Shown here: in pieces, positions 26,101 through 40,038 of the stretch
How positions within the stretch are numbered: the stretch's first letter is position 1
Layout of the letters: each line of letters begins with the position of its first letter
NCBI RefSeq assembly: GCF_032854445.1
Contig: NW_027018123.1
Location: 1-64,000 of the forward strand
Origin: Liolophura sinensis
Taxonomy: Eukaryota; Mollusca; Polyplacophora; Chitonida; Chitonidae
Direction of reading: 5' to 3'
DNA: 64,000 nt
Program-made: the position numbers and the translations under genes
Notes under the pieces: model-generated
The model's input: the letters and a program-made list of their open reading frames with translations, nothing else
The model's database searches: none
What the model was told of the DNA's origin: nothing

Positions 26101-26489
26101 AACACAAGGTACTTGATACAGTCTGCTGTAAAAAGTACAACTGAACACTGACCCACTTTAGTAAGGTGCCAAAAGATGCGGAATTGAGCCAGGCATCGGC
26201 AGCTGTTGAAAAATTGCAAATTTCCCTGGTTTCCATGGAGTAAGAGACGTTGCTGGGCACGTGATTATGACATAAATCATCATTCAATTGTCACTACAGC
26301 CAAAAGTATTGGTCGGAGAGCAACGCGGTTTGCACCATTCGATTTCTCGTCACAAAATACGTCGGATTAGCCTCTTACCAGCAGCACTGTAACAGTTTTT
26401 CCACTTTTGCATTTTTACCTGGCCTTTTTGTTAATTGAAATCGGCTACACTGTACTCTGTACAATCGCGACTGGTCATTACTATATTCA
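17160..26489 (+). repeat. Four-unit higher-order repeat with shorter derivatives
   Basis: Unit starts: 17160, 17709, 18258, 18807 | 19357, 19906, 20456, 21005 | 21555, 22104 | 22653, 23202, 23752, 24301 | 24851, 25400 | 25949. Four-unit blocks recur at about 2,197 bp. The first unit often has CTTTCGGCTAAG. The second has CTCAAAGTC and a CTGGCCTTTTTG just before it, often with GACGATAAG. The third has CTCACTGTC and follows a TTACTAGTAGC segment. The fourth is TTTATA subtype with CCATGGAGTAGG downstream. Blocks 21555-22652 and 24851-25948 keep only two units. In both, the second unit starts like unit 2 and ends as the TTTATA unit 4, so two units were lost in phase. Confidence 0.8.
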
Positions 26490-28685
26490 ACTTTTGACGA
26501 TAAGTTATGTGCCCTTCGGTAGCCCAGAAGACGTCAAATCTTTCGGCTAAGCCCATTTAACTCACCCAGCAATTGTCTTACTTCTAAGTCCAAGACAATC
26601 TCAAAGTCTTTATCTACGTGTAGAAAAACCAGACCATTTGTACATAAAAAACACAAGGTACTTGATACAGTCTGCTGTAAAAAGTACAACTGAACACTGA
26701 CACACTTCAGTAAGATGCCAAAAGATGCGGAATTGAGCCAGGCATCGGCAGCTGTTGAAAAATTGCAAATTTCCCTGGTTTCCATGGAGTAAGAGCCGTT
26801 TCTACGCACGTGATTATGACATAAATGATCATTCAATTGTCGCTACAGCCAAAAGTGTTGGTCGGAGAGCAACGCGGATTGCACCATTCGATTTCTCGTC
26901 ACAAAATACGTTGGATTAGCCTCTTACCAGCAGCACTGGAACAGTTTTTCCACTTTTGCATTTTTACCTGGCCTTTTTGTTAATTGAAATCGGCTACACT
27001 GTACTCTGTACAATCGCGACTGGTCATTACTATATTCAATTTTTGACTATAAGTTATGTGCCCTTCGGTAGCCCAGAAGACGTCAAATCTTTCGGCTAAG
27101 CCCATTTAACTCACCCAGCAATTGTCTTACTTCTAAGTCCAAGACAATCTCAGTGTCTTTATCTACGTGTAGAAAAACCAGACCATTTGTACATAAAAAA
27201 CACAAGGTACTTGATACAGTCTGCTGTAAAAAGTACAACTAAACACTGACCCACATTTATAAGGTGCCAAAAAATGCGGAATTGGGCCAGGCATCGGCAG
27301 CTGTTAAAAAATTGCAAATATCCCTGGTTTCCATGGAGTAGGAGCCGTTGCTGTGCACGTGATTATGACAACAATATTCATTGAATTGTCGCTACAGCCA
27401 AAAGTATTGGTCGGAGAGCAACGCGGTTTGCACCATTCGATTTCTCGTCACAAAATACGTCGCATTAGCCTCTTACCAGCAGCACTGGAACAGTTTTTCC
27501 ACTTTTGCATTTTTGCCTGGTCTTTTTGTTAATTGAAATCGGCTACACTGTACTATGTACCATCGCGACTGGTCATTACTATATTCTACTTTTGACTATA
27601 AGTTATGTGCCCTTCGGTAGCCCAGAAGACCTAAAATCTTTCGGCTAAGCCCATTTAACTCACCCAGCAATTGCCTTACTTCTAAGTCCAAGACAATCTC
27701 AATGTCTTTATCTACGTGTAGAAAAACCACACCATTTGTACGTGAAAAACACAAGGTACTTGATACAGTCTGCTGTAAAAAGTACAACTGAACACTGACC
27801 CACTTCAGTAAGGTGCCAAAAGATGCGGAATTAAGCCAGGCATCGGCAGCTGTTGAAAAATTGCAAATTTCCCTGGTTTCCATGGAGTAAGAGCCGTTGC
27901 TGGGCACGTGATTATGACATAAATGATCATTCAATTGTCACTACAGCCAAAAGTATTGGTCGGAGAGCAACGCGGTTTGCACCATTCGATTTCTCGTCAC
28001 AAAATACGTCGGATTAGCCTCTTACCAGCAGCACTGTAACAGTTTTTCCACTTTTGCATTTTTACCTGGCCTTTTTGTTAATTGAAATCGGCTACACTGT
28101 ACTCTGTACAATCGCGACTGGTCATTACTATATTCAACTTTTGACGATAAGTTATGTGCCCTTCGGTAGCCCAGAAGACGTCAAATCTTTCGGCTAAGCC
28201 CATTTAACTCACCCAGCAATTGTCTTACTTCTAAGTCGAAGACAATCTCAATGTCTTTATCTACGTGTAGAAAAACCAGACCATTTGTACATAAAAAACA
28301 CAAGGTACTTGATACAGTCTGCTGTAAAAAGTACAACTAAACACTGACCCACATTTATAAGGTGCCAAAAGATGCGGAATTGGGCCAGGCATCGGCAGCT
28401 GTTAAAAAATTGCAAATATCCCTGGTTTCCATGGAGTAGGAGCCGTTGCTGTGCACGTGATTATGACATCAATATTCATTGAATTGTCGCTACAGCCAAA
28501 AGTATTGGTCGGAGAGCAACGCGGTTTGCACCATTCGATTTCTCGTCACAAAATACGTCGGATTAGCCTCTTACCAGCAGCACTGGAACAGTTTTTCCAC
28601 TTTTGCATTTTTGCCTGGTCTTTTTGTTAATTGAAATCGGCTACACTGTACTATGTACCATCGCGACTGGTCATTACTATATTCT
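26490..28685 (+). repeat. 2,196-bp four-unit tandem duplication, copy 1
   Basis: Unit starts 26498, 27047, 27596, 28145. The sequence reappears at +2,196 with, as far as I can see, one substitution: CTCGTCACAAAA here (26902) against CTCGTCAGAAAA (29098). Shared private variants include GACACACTTCAG, GTTTCTACGCACG, AAGTGTTGGTCGG, ACGTTGGATTAGCC, TTCAATTTTTGAC, CTCAGTGTC and GACCTAAAATC. Length is exactly four units, as expected of in-register exchange. Confidence 0.9.
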
Positions 28686-30890
28686 ACTTTTGACGATAAG
28701 TTATGTGCCCTTCGGTAGCCCAGAAGACGTCAAATCTTTCGGCTAAGCCCATTTAACTCACCCAGCAATTGTCTTACTTCTAAGTCCAAGACAATCTCAA
28801 AGTCTTTATCTACGTGTAGAAAAACCAGACCATTTGTACATAAAAAACACAAGGTACTTGATACAGTCTGCTGTAAAAAGTACAACTGAACACTGACACA
28901 CTTCAGTAAGATGCCAAAAGATGCGGAATTGAGCCAGGCATCGGCAGCTGTTGAAAAATTGCAAATTTCCCTGGTTTCCATGGAGTAAGAGCCGTTTCTA
29001 CGCACGTGATTATGACATAAATGATCATTCAATTGTCGCTACAGCCAAAAGTGTTGGTCGGAGAGCAACGCGGATTGCACCATTCGATTTCTCGTCAGAA
29101 AATACGTTGGATTAGCCTCTTACCAGCAGCACTGGAACAGTTTTTCCACTTTTGCATTTTTACCTGGCCTTTTTGTTAATTGAAATCGGCTACACTGTAC
29201 TCTGTACAATCGCGACTGGTCATTACTATATTCAATTTTTGACTATAAGTTATGTGCCCTTCGGTAGCCCAGAAGACGTCAAATCTTTCGGCTAAGCCCA
29301 TTTAACTCACCCAGCAATTGTCTTACTTCTAAGTCCAAGACAATCTCAGTGTCTTTATCTACGTGTAGAAAAACCAGACCATTTGTACATAAAAAACACA
29401 AGGTACTTGATACAGTCTGCTGTAAAAAGTACAACTAAACACTGACCCACATTTATAAGGTGCCAAAAAATGCGGAATTGGGCCAGGCATCGGCAGCTGT
29501 TAAAAAATTGCAAATATCCCTGGTTTCCATGGAGTAGGAGCCGTTGCTGTGCACGTGATTATGACAACAATATTCATTGAATTGTCGCTACAGCCAAAAG
29601 TATTGGTCGGAGAGCAACGCGGTTTGCACCATTCGATTTCTCGTCACAAAATACGTCGCATTAGCCTCTTACCAGCAGCACTGGAACAGTTTTTCCACTT
29701 TTGCATTTTTGCCTGGTCTTTTTGTTAATTGAAATCGGCTACACTGTACTATGTACCATCGCGACTGGTCATTACTATATTCTACTTTTGACTATAAGTT
29801 ATGTGCCCTTCGGTAGCCCAGAAGACCTAAAATCTTTCGGCTAAGCCCATTTAACTCACCCAGCAATTGCCTTACTTCTAAGTCCAAGACAATCTCAATG
29901 TCTTTATCTACGTGTAGAAAAACCACACCATTTGTACGTGAAAAACACAAGGTACTTGATACAGTCTGCTGTAAAAAGTACAACTGAACACTGACCCACT
30001 TCAGTAAGGTGCCAAAAGATGCGGAATTAAGCCAGGCATCGGCAGCTGTTGAAAAATTGCAAATTTCCCTGGTTTCCATGGAGTAAGAGCCGTTGCTGGG
30101 CACGTGATTATGACATAAATGATCATTCAATTGTCACTACAGCCAAAAGTATTGGTCGGAGAGCAACGCGGTTTGCACCATTCGATTTCTCGTCACAAAA
30201 TACGTCGGATTAGCCTCTTACCAGCAGCACTGTAACAGTTTTTCCACTTTTGCATTTTTACCTGGCCTTTTTGTTAATTGAAATCGGCTACACTGTACTC
30301 TGTACAATCGCGACTGGTCATTACTATATTCAACTTTTGACGATAAGTTATGTGCCCTTCGGTAGCCCAGAAGACGTCAAATCTTTCGGCTAAGCCCATT
30401 TAACTCACCCAGCAATTGTCTTACTTCTAAGTCGAAGACAATCTCAATGTCTTTATCTACGTGTAGAAAAACCAGACCATTTGTACATAAAAAACACAAG
30501 GTACTTGATACAGTCTGCTGTAAAAAGTACAACTAAACACTGACCCACATTTATAAGGTGCCAAAAGATGCGGAATTGGGCCAGGCATCGGCAGCTGTTA
30601 AAAAATTGCAAATATCCCTGGTTTCCATGGAGTAGGAGCCGTTGCTGTGCACGTGATTATGACATCAATATTCATTGAATTGTCGCTACAGCCAAAAGTA
30701 TTGGTCGGAGAGCAACGCGGTTTGCACCATTCGATTTCTCGTCACAAAATACGTCGGATTAGCCTCTTACCAGCAGCACTGGAACAGTTTTTCCACTTTT
30801 GCATTTTTGCCTGGTCTTTTTGTTAATTGAAATCGGCTACACTGTACTATGTACCATCGCGACTGGTCATTACTATATTCTACTTTTGAC
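28686..30890 (+). repeat. 2,196-bp four-unit tandem duplication, copy 2
   Basis: Unit starts 28694, 29243, 29792, 30341. It abuts copy 1 directly. The entry point is visible at 28680-28695, where the sequence changes from the TTCTACTTTTGAC context of the previous unit type to the GACGATAAG start of the duplicated block. The match ends at 30890, where the next unit reads GACTATAAG. Confidence 0.9.
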
Positions 30891-33452
30891 TATAAGTTAT
30901 GTGCCCTTCGGTAGCCCAGAAGACCTGAAATCTTTGGGCTAAGCCCGTTTAACTCACCCAGCAATTGCCTTACTTCTAAGTCCAAGACAATCTCAATGTC
31001 TTTATCTACGTGTAGAAAAACCAGACCATTTGTACATAAAAAACACAAGGTACTTGATACAGTCTGCTGTAAAAAGTACAACTGAACACTGACCCACTTC
31101 AGTAAGATGCCAAAAGATGCGCAATTGAGCCAGGCATCGGCAGCTGTTGAAAAATTGCAGATTTCCCTGGTTTCCATGGAGTAAGAGCCGTTGCTACGCA
31201 CGTGATTATGACATCAATGATCATTCAATTGTCGCTACAGCCAAAAGTATTGGTCGGAGAGCAACGCGGATTGCACCATTCGATTTCTCGTCACAAAATA
31301 CGTCGGATTAGCCTCTTACCAGCAGCACTGGAACAGTTTTTCCACTTTTGCATTTTTACCTGGCCTTTTTGTTAATTGAAATCGGCTACACTGTACTCTG
31401 TACAATCGCGACTGGTCATTACTATATTCAACTTTTGACGATAAGTTATGTGCCCTTCGGTGGCCCAGAAGACGTCAAATCTTTCGGCTAAGCCCATTTA
31501 ACTCACCCAGCAATTGTCTTACTTCTAAGTCCAAGACAATCTCAAAGTCTTTATCTACGTGTAGAAAAACCACACCATTTGTACATAAAAAACACAAGGT
31601 ACTTGATACAGTCTGCTGTAAAAAGTACAACTGAACACTGACCCACTTCAGTAAGATGCCAAAAGATGCGGAATTGAGCCAGGCACAGGCAGCTGTTGAA
31701 AAATTGCAAATATCCCTGGTTTCTATGGAGTAAGAGCCGTTGCTACGCACGTGATTATGACATCAATGATCATTCAATTGTCGCTACAGCCAAAAGTATT
31801 GGTCGGAGAGCAACGCGGTTTGCACCATTCGATTTCTCGTCACAAAATACGTCGGATTAGCCTCTTACTAGTAGCACTGGAACAGTTTTTCCACTTTTGC
31901 ATTTTTGCCTGGTCTTTTTGTTAATTGAAACCGGCTACACTGTACTATGTACCATCGCGACTGGTCATTACTATATTCAACTTTTGACTATAAGTTATGT
32001 GCCCTTCGGTAGCCCAGAAGACGTCAAATCTTTGGGCAAAGCCCATTTAACTCACCCAGCAATTGTCTTACTTCTAAGTCCAAGACAATCTCAATGTCTT
32101 TATCTACGTGTAGAAAAAACACACCATTTGTACATGAAAAACACAAGGTACTTGATACAGTCTGCTGTAAAAAGTACAACTGAACACTGACCCGCTTCAG
32201 TAAGGTGCCAAAAGATTCGGAATTGAGCCAGGCATCGGCAGCTGTTGAAAAATTGCAAATATCCCTGGTTTCTATGGAGTAAGAGCCGTTGCTACGCACG
32301 TGATTATGACATCAATGATCATTCAATTGTCGCTACAGCCAAAAGTATTGGTCGGAGAGCAACGCGGTTTGCACCATTCGATTTCTCGTCACAAAATACG
32401 TCGGATTAGCCTCTTACTAGTAGCACTGGAACAGTTTTTCCACTTTTGCATTTTTGCCTGGTCTTTTTGTTAATTGAAACCGGCTACACTGTAATCTGTA
32501 CAATCACGACTGGTCATTACTATATTCAACTTTTGACTATAAGTTATGTGCCCTTCGGTAGCCCAGAAGACGTCAAATCTTTCGGCTAAGCCCATTTAAC
32601 TCACCCAGTAATTGTCTTACTTCTAAGTCCAAGACAATCTCAAAGTCTTTATCTACGTGTAGAAAAACCAGACCATTTGTACATAAAAAACACAAGGTAC
32701 TTGATACAGTCTGCTGTAAAAAGTACAACTGAACACTGACCCACTTCAGTAAGATGCCAAAAGATGCGGAATGGAGCCAGGCATCGGCAGCTGTTGAAAA
32801 ATTGCAAATTTCCCTGGTTTCCATGGAGTAAGAGCCATTGCTGGGCACGTAATTATAACATAAATGATCATTCAATTGTCACTACAGCCAAAAGTATTGG
32901 TCGGAGAGCAACGCGGTTTGCACCATTCGATTTCTCGTCACAAAATACGTCGGATTAGCCTCTTACCAGCAGCACTGGAACAGTTTTTCCACTTTTGCAT
33001 TTTGCCTGGTCTTTTTGTTAATTGAAATCGGCTACACTGTACTCTGTACAATCGCGACTGGTCATTACTATATTCAACTTTTGACTATAAGTTATGTGCC
33101 CTTCCGAAGCCCAGAAGACCTGAAATCTTTGGGCTAAGCCCATTTAACTCACCCAGCAATTGCCTTACTTCTAAGTGCAAGACAATCTCAATGTCTTTAT
33201 CTACGTGTAGAAAAACCACACCATTTGTACGTGAAAAACACAAGGTACTTGATACAGTCTGCTGTAAAAAGTACAACTGAACACTGACCCACTTCAGTAA
33301 GGTGCCAAAAGATGCGGAATTGAACCAGGCATCGGCAGCTGTTGAAAAATTGCAAATTTCCCTGGTTTCCATGGAGTAAGAGCCGTTGCTGGGCACGTGA
33401 TTATGACATCAATGATCATTCAATTGTCACTACAGCCAAACGTATTGGTCGT
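30891..33452 (+). repeat. TTCAGT-type satellite units, transition zone
   Basis: Unit starts 31439, 31988, 32537, 33085 (the unit beginning at 30890 spans the left edge). All are TTCAGT subtype, with TACGCACGTG in several and TTACTAGTAGC in 31.8-32.5 kb. Variants characteristic of the four-unit repeat (CTCAAAGTC, CTGGCCTTTTTG, CTTTCGGC) fade out by about 32.7 kb. From 33.1 kb the CCCTTCCGAAGCCC start variant appears, which becomes common further right. This marks the switch between two array neighbourhoods. Confidence 0.75.
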
Positions 33453-35413
33453 AGAGCAACGCGGTTTGCACCATTCGATTTCTCGTCACAAAATACGTCG
33501 GATTAGCCTCTTGCCAGCAGCACTGGAACAATTTTTCCAATTTTGCATTTTTGCCTGGTCTTTTTGTTAATTGAAATCGGCTACACTGTACTATGTACCA
33601 TCGCGACTGGTCATTACTATATTCAACTTTTGACTATTAGTTATGTGCCCTTCGGTAGCCCAGAAGACGTCAAATCTTTGGGCTAAGCCCATTTAACTCA
33701 CCCAGCAATTGCTTTACTTCTAAGTCGAAGACAATCTCAATGTCTTTATCTACGTGTAGAAAAACCACACCATTTGTACATGAAAAACACAAGGTACTTG
33801 ATACAGTCTGCTGTAAAAAGTACAACTGAACACTGACCCACTTCAGTAAGGTGCCAAAAGATTCGGAATTGAGCCAGGCATCGGCAGCTGTTGACAAATT
33901 GCAAATTTCCCTGGTTTCCATGGAGTAAGAGCCGTTGCTGGGCACGTGATTATGACATCAATATTCATTGAATTGTCGCTACAGCCCAAAGTATTGGTCG
34001 GAGAGCAACGCGGTTTGCACCATCCGATTTCTCGTCACAAAATACGTCGGATTAGCCTCTTACCAGCAGCACTGGAACAGTTTTTCCACTTTTGCATTTT
34101 TACCTGGTCTTTTTGTTAATTGAAATCGGCTACACTGTACTCTGTACAATCGCGACTGGTCATTACTATATTCAACTTTTGACTATAAGTTATGTGCCCT
34201 TCGGTAGCCCAGAAGACCTGAAATCTTTGGGCCAAGCCCATTTAACTCACCCAGCAATTGTCTTACTTCTAAGTCCAAGACAATCTCAATGTCTTTATCT
34301 ACGTGTAGAAAATCCAGACCATTTGTACATAAAAAACACAAGGTACTTGATACAGTCTGCTGTAAAAAGTACAACTAAACACTGACCCACATTTATAAGG
34401 TGCCAAAAGATGCGGAATTGGGCCAGGCATCGGCAGCTGTTAAAAAATTGCAAATATCCCTGGTTTCCATGGAGTAAGAGCCGTTGCTGGGCACGTGATT
34501 ATGACATCAATGATCATTGAATTGTCGCTACAGCCACAAGTATAGGTCGGAGAGCAACACGGTTTGCACCATTCGATTTCTCGTCACAAAATACGTCGGA
34601 TTAGCCTCTTACCACCAGCACTGGAACAGTTTTTCCACTTTTGCATTTTTACCTGGTCTTTTTGTTAATTGAAATCGGCTACACTGTACTCTGTACAATC
34701 GCGACTGGTCATTAATATTGTCAACTTTTGACTATAAGTTATGTGCCCTTCGGTAGGCCAGAAGACGTCAAATCTTGGGCTAAGCCCATTTAACTCACCC
34801 AGCAATTGTCTTATTTCTAAGTCCAAGACAATCTCAATGTCTTTATCTACATGTAGAAAAACCACACCATTTGTACATAAAAAACACAAGGAACTTGATA
34901 CAGTCTGCTGTAAAAAATACAACTGACCACAGACCCACATGAATAAGGTGCCAAAAGATGCGGAATTGAGCCAGGCATCGGCAACTGTTGAAAAATTGCA
35001 CATTTCCCTGGTTTCCATGGAGTAAGAGCCGTTGCTGTGCACGTGATTATGACATAAATGATCATTCAATTGTCACTACAGCCAAAAGTATTGGTCGGAG
35101 AGCAACGCGGATTGCACCATTCGATTTCTCGTCACAAAATACGTCGGATTAGCCTCTTACTAGTAGCACTGGAACAGTTTTTCCACTTTTGCATTTTTGC
35201 CTGGTCTTTTTGTTAATTGAAACCGGTTACACTCTAATCTGTACAATCGCGACTGGTCATTACTATATTCAACTTTTAACTATAAGTTATGTGCCCTTCC
35301 GAAGCCCAGAAGACCTGAAATCTTTGGGCTAAGCCCATTTAACTCACCCAGCAATTGCCTTACTTCTAAGTGCAAGACAATCTCAATGTCTTTATCTACG
35401 TGTAGAAAAACCA
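33453..35413 (+). repeat. 12-unit-spaced repeated block, left copy
   Basis: Contains unit starts 33634, 34183, 34732 and 35280. It matches 40039-42000 at an offset of 6,586-6,587 bp. Shared rare variants are CTCTTGCCAGCAG, GACTATTAGTTATG, ATTGCTTTACTTC, CATCCGATTTC, GTAGAAAATCCAGACC, GCCACAAGTATAGG, TTACCACCAGCAC and CTACATGTAG. This copy has private scars near 34711-34775 (TTAATATTGTCAAC, AATCTTGGGC). Confidence 0.8.
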
Positions 35414-38400
35414 CACCATTTGTACATGAAAAACACAAGGTACTTGATACAGTCTGCTGTAAAAAGTACAACTGAACACTGACCCACTTCAGTAAGGTGC
35501 CAAAAGATGCGGAATTGAGCCAGGCATCGGCTGCTGTTGCAAAATTGCAAATTTCCCTGGTTTCCATGGAGTAAGAGCCGTTGCTGGGCACGTGATTATG
35601 ACATAAATGATCATTCAATTGTCACTACAGCCAAAAGTATTGGTCGGAGAGCAACACGGTTTGCACCATTCGATTTCTCGTCACAAAATACGTCGGATTA
35701 GCCTCTTACCAGCAGCACTGGAACAGTTTTTCCACTTTTGCATTTTTGCCTGGTCTTTTTGTTAATTGAAACCGGCTACACTGTACTCTGTACAATCGCG
35801 ACTGGTCATTACTATATTCAACTTTTGACTATAAGTTATGTGCCCTTCCGAAGCCCAGAAGACCTAAAATCTTTGGGCTAAGCCCATTTAACTCACCCAG
35901 CAATTGCCTTACTTCTAAGTGCAAGACAATCTCAATGTCTTTATCTACGTGTAGAAAAACCACACCATTTGTACGTGAAAAACACAAGGTACTTGATACA
36001 GTCTGCTGTAAAAAGTACAACTGAACACTGACCCACTTCAGTAAGGTGCCAAAAGATGCGGAATTGAACCAGGCATCGGCAGTTGTTGAAAAATTGCAAA
36101 TTTCCCTGGTTTCCATGGAGTAAGAGCCGTTGCTGGGCACGTGATTATGACATAAATGATCATTCAATTGTCACTACAGCCAAAAGTATTGGTCGGAGAG
36201 CAACGCGGTTTGCACCATTCGATTTCTCGTCACAAAATACGTCGGATTAGCCTCTTACTAGTAGCACTGGAACAGTTTTTCCACTTTTGCATTTTTGCCT
36301 GGTCTTTTTGTTAATTGAAACCGGCTACACTCTAATCTGTACAATCGCGACTGGTCATTACTACATTCAACTTTTGACTATAAGTTATGTGCCCTTCGGT
36401 AGCCCAGAAGACGTCAAATCTTTGCGCTAAGCCCATTTAACTCACCCAGCAATTGCCTTACTTCTAAGTGCAAGACAATCTGAAAGCCTTCATCTACTTG
36501 TAGAAAAACCAGACCATTTGTACATGAAAAACACAAGGTACTTGATACAGTCTGCTGTAAAAAGTACAACTGAACACTGACCCACTTCAGTAAGGTGCCA
36601 AAAGATGCGGAATTGAGCCAGGCATCGGCAGCTGTTGACAAATTGCAAATTTCCCTGGTTTCCATGGAGTAAGAGCCGTTGCTACGCACGTGATTATGGC
36701 ATAAATGATCATTCAATTGTCGCTACAGCCAAAAGTATTGGTCGGAGAGCAACGCGGATTGCACCATTCGATTTCTCGTCACAAAATACGTCGGATTAGC
36801 CTCTTACCAGCAGCACTAGACCAGTTTTTCCACTTTTGCATTTTTGCCTGGTCTTTTTGTTAATTGAAATCGGCTACACTGTACTCTGTACAATCGCGAC
36901 TGGTCATTACTATATTCAACTTTTGACTATAAGTTATGTGCCCTTCGGTAGCCCAGAAGACCTGAAATCTTTGGGCTAAGCCCATTTAACTCACCCAGCA
37001 ATTGCCTTACTTCTAAGTGCAAGACAATCTCACTGTCTTTATCTACGTGTAGAAAAACCACACCATTTGTACATGAAAAACACAAGGTACTTGATACAGT
37101 CTGCTGTAAAAAGTACAACTGAACACTGACCCACTTCAGTAAGGTGCCATAAGATGCGGAATTGAGCCAGGCATCGGCAGCTGTTGAAAAATTGCAAAGT
37201 TCCCTGGTTTCCATGGAGTAAGGGCCGTTGCTGGGCACGTGATTATGACATCAATATTCATTGAATTGTCGCTACAGCCCAAAGTATTGGTCGGAGAGCA
37301 ACGCGGTTTGCACCATCCGATTTCTCGTCACAAAATACGTCGGATTAGCCTCTTACCAGCAGCACTGGAACAGTTTTTCCACTTTTGCATTTTTACCTGG
37401 TCTTTTTGTTAATTGAAATCGGCTACACTGTACTCTGTACAATCGCGACTGGTCATTACTATATTCAACTTTTGACTATAAGTTATGTGCCCTTCGGTAG
37501 GCCAGAAGACCTGAAATCTTTGGGCTAAGCCCATTTAACTCACCCAGCAATTGTCTTACTTCTATGTCCAAGACAATCTCAATGTCTTTATCTACATGTA
37601 GAAAAACCACACCATTTGTACATAAAAAACACAAGGAACTTGATACAGTCTGCTGTAAAAAATACAACTGACCACAGACCCACATGAATAAGGTGCTAAA
37701 AGATGCGGAATTGAGCCAGGCATCGGCAACTGTTAAAAATAGCACATTTCCCTGGTTTCCATGGAGTAAGAGCCGTTGCTGGGCACGTGATTATGACATA
37801 AATGATCATTCAATTGTCGCTACAGCCAAAAGTATTGGTCGGAGAGCAACGCGGATTGCACCATTCGATTTCTCGTCACAAAATACGTCGGATTAGCCTC
37901 TTACCAGCAGCACTGGAACAGTATTTCCACTTTTGCATTTTTACCTGGTCTTTTTGTTAATTGAAATCGGCTACACTGTACTCTGTACAATCGCAACTGG
38001 TCATTACTATATTCAACTTTTGACTATAAGTTATGTGCCCTTCGGTAGCCCAGAAGACCTGAAATCTTTGGTCTAAGCCCATTTAACTCTCCCAGCAATT
38101 GCCTTACTTCTAAGTGCAAGACAATCTCAATGTCTTTATCTACGTGTAGAAAAACCACACCATTTGTACATGAAAAACACAAGGTACTTGATACAGTCTG
38201 CTGTAAAAAGTACAACTGAACACTGACCCACTTCAGTAAGGTGCCATAAGATGCGGAATTGAGCCAGGCATCGGCAGCTGTTGAAAAATTGCAAAGTTCC
38301 CTGGTTTCCATGGAGTAAGAGCCGTTGCTGGGCACGTGATTATGACATCAATATTCATTGAATTGTCGCTACAGCCCAAAGTATTGGTCGGAGAGCAACG

Positions 38401-40038
38401 CGGTTTGCACCATCCGATTTCTCGTCACAAAATACGTCGGATTAGCCTTTTACCAGCAGCACTGGAACAGTTTTTCCACTTTTGCATTTTAACCTGTTCT
38501 TTTTGTTAATTGAAATCGGCTACACTGTACTCTGTACAATCGCGACTGGTCATTACTATATTCAACTTTTGACTATAAGTTATGTGCCCTTCGGTAGCCC
38601 AGAAGACCTGAAATCTTTGGGCCAAGCCCATTTAACTCACCCAGCAATTGTCTTACTTCTAAGTCCAAGACAATCTCAATGTCTTTATCTACGTGTAGAA
38701 AAACCACACCATTTGTACATAAAAAACACAAGGTACTTGATACAGTCTGCTGTAAAAAGTACAACTAAACACTGACCCACATTTATAAGGTGCCAAAAGA
38801 TGCGGAATTGGGCCAGGCATCGGCAGCTGTTAAAAAATTGCAAATATCCCTGGTTTCCATGGAGTAAGAGCCGTTGCTGGGCACGTGATTATGACATCAA
38901 TGATCATTGAATTGTCGCTACAGCCACAAGTATAGGTCGGAGAGCAACACGGTTTGCACCATTCGATTTCTCGTCACAAAATACGTCGGATTAGCCTCTT
39001 ACCAGCAGCACTGGAACAGTTTTTCCACTTTTGCATTTTTACCTGGTCTTTTTGTTAATTGAAATCGGCTAAACTGTACTCTGTACAATCGCGACTGGTC
39101 ATTACTATATTCAACTTTTGACTATAAGTTATGTGCCCTTCGGTAGGCCAGAAGACGTCAAATCTTTGGGCTAAGCCCATTTAACTCACTCAGCAATTGT
39201 CTTACTTCTAAGTCCAAGACAATCTCAATGTCTTTATCTACATGTAGAAAAACCACACCATTTGTACATAAAAAACACAAGGAACTTGATACAGTCTGCT
39301 GTAAAAAATACAACTGACCACAGACCCACATAAATAAGGTGCCAAAAGATGCGGAATTGAGCCAGGCATCGGCAACTGTTGAAAAATTGCACATTTCCCT
39401 GGTTTCCATGGAGTAAGAGCCGTTGCTGTGCACGTGATTATGACATAAATGATCATTCAATTGTCACTACAGCCAAAAGTATTGGTCGGAGAGCAACGCG
39501 GATTGCACCATTCGATTTCTCGTCACAAAATACGTCGGATTAGCCTCTTACTAGTAGCACTGGAACAGTTTTTCCACTTTTGCATTTTTGCCTGGTCTTT
39601 TTGTTAATTGAAACCGGCTACACTCTAATCTGTACAATCGCGACTGGTCATTACTATATTCAACTTTTGACTATAAGTTATGTGCCCTTCGGTAGCCCAG
39701 AAGACGTCAAATCTTTGGGCTAAGCCCATTTAACTCACCCAGCAATTGCCTTACTTCTAAGTGCAAGACAATCTGAATGTCTTCATCTACTTGTAGAAAA
39801 ACCAGACCATTTGTACATGAAAAACACAAGGTACTTGATACAGTCTGCTGTAAAAAGTACAACTCAACACTGACCCACTTCAGTAAGGTGCCAAAAGATG
39901 CGGAATTGAGCCAGGCATCGGTAGTTGTTGAAAAATTGCAAATTTCCCTGGTTTCCATGGAGTAAGAGCCGTTGCTGGGCACGTGATTATGACATAAATG
40001 ATCATTCAATTGTCACTACAGCCAAAAGTATTGGTCGG
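35414..40038 (+). repeat. Mixed satellite units with TGAATA subtype
   Basis: Unit starts 35829, 36378, 36927, 37476, 38024, 38573, 39122, 39671. Units 37476 and 39122 are TGAATA subtype (39122 reads TAAATAAGG); 38573 is TTTATA; the others are TTCAGT. Units 36378 and 39671 share CTACTTGTAG and GTCTTCATC or GCCTTCATC. Units 36927 and 38024 share GTGCCATAAGATGC, at two-unit spacing. Unit 38573 resembles 34183 at eight-unit spacing (4,390 bp). Confidence 0.75.
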
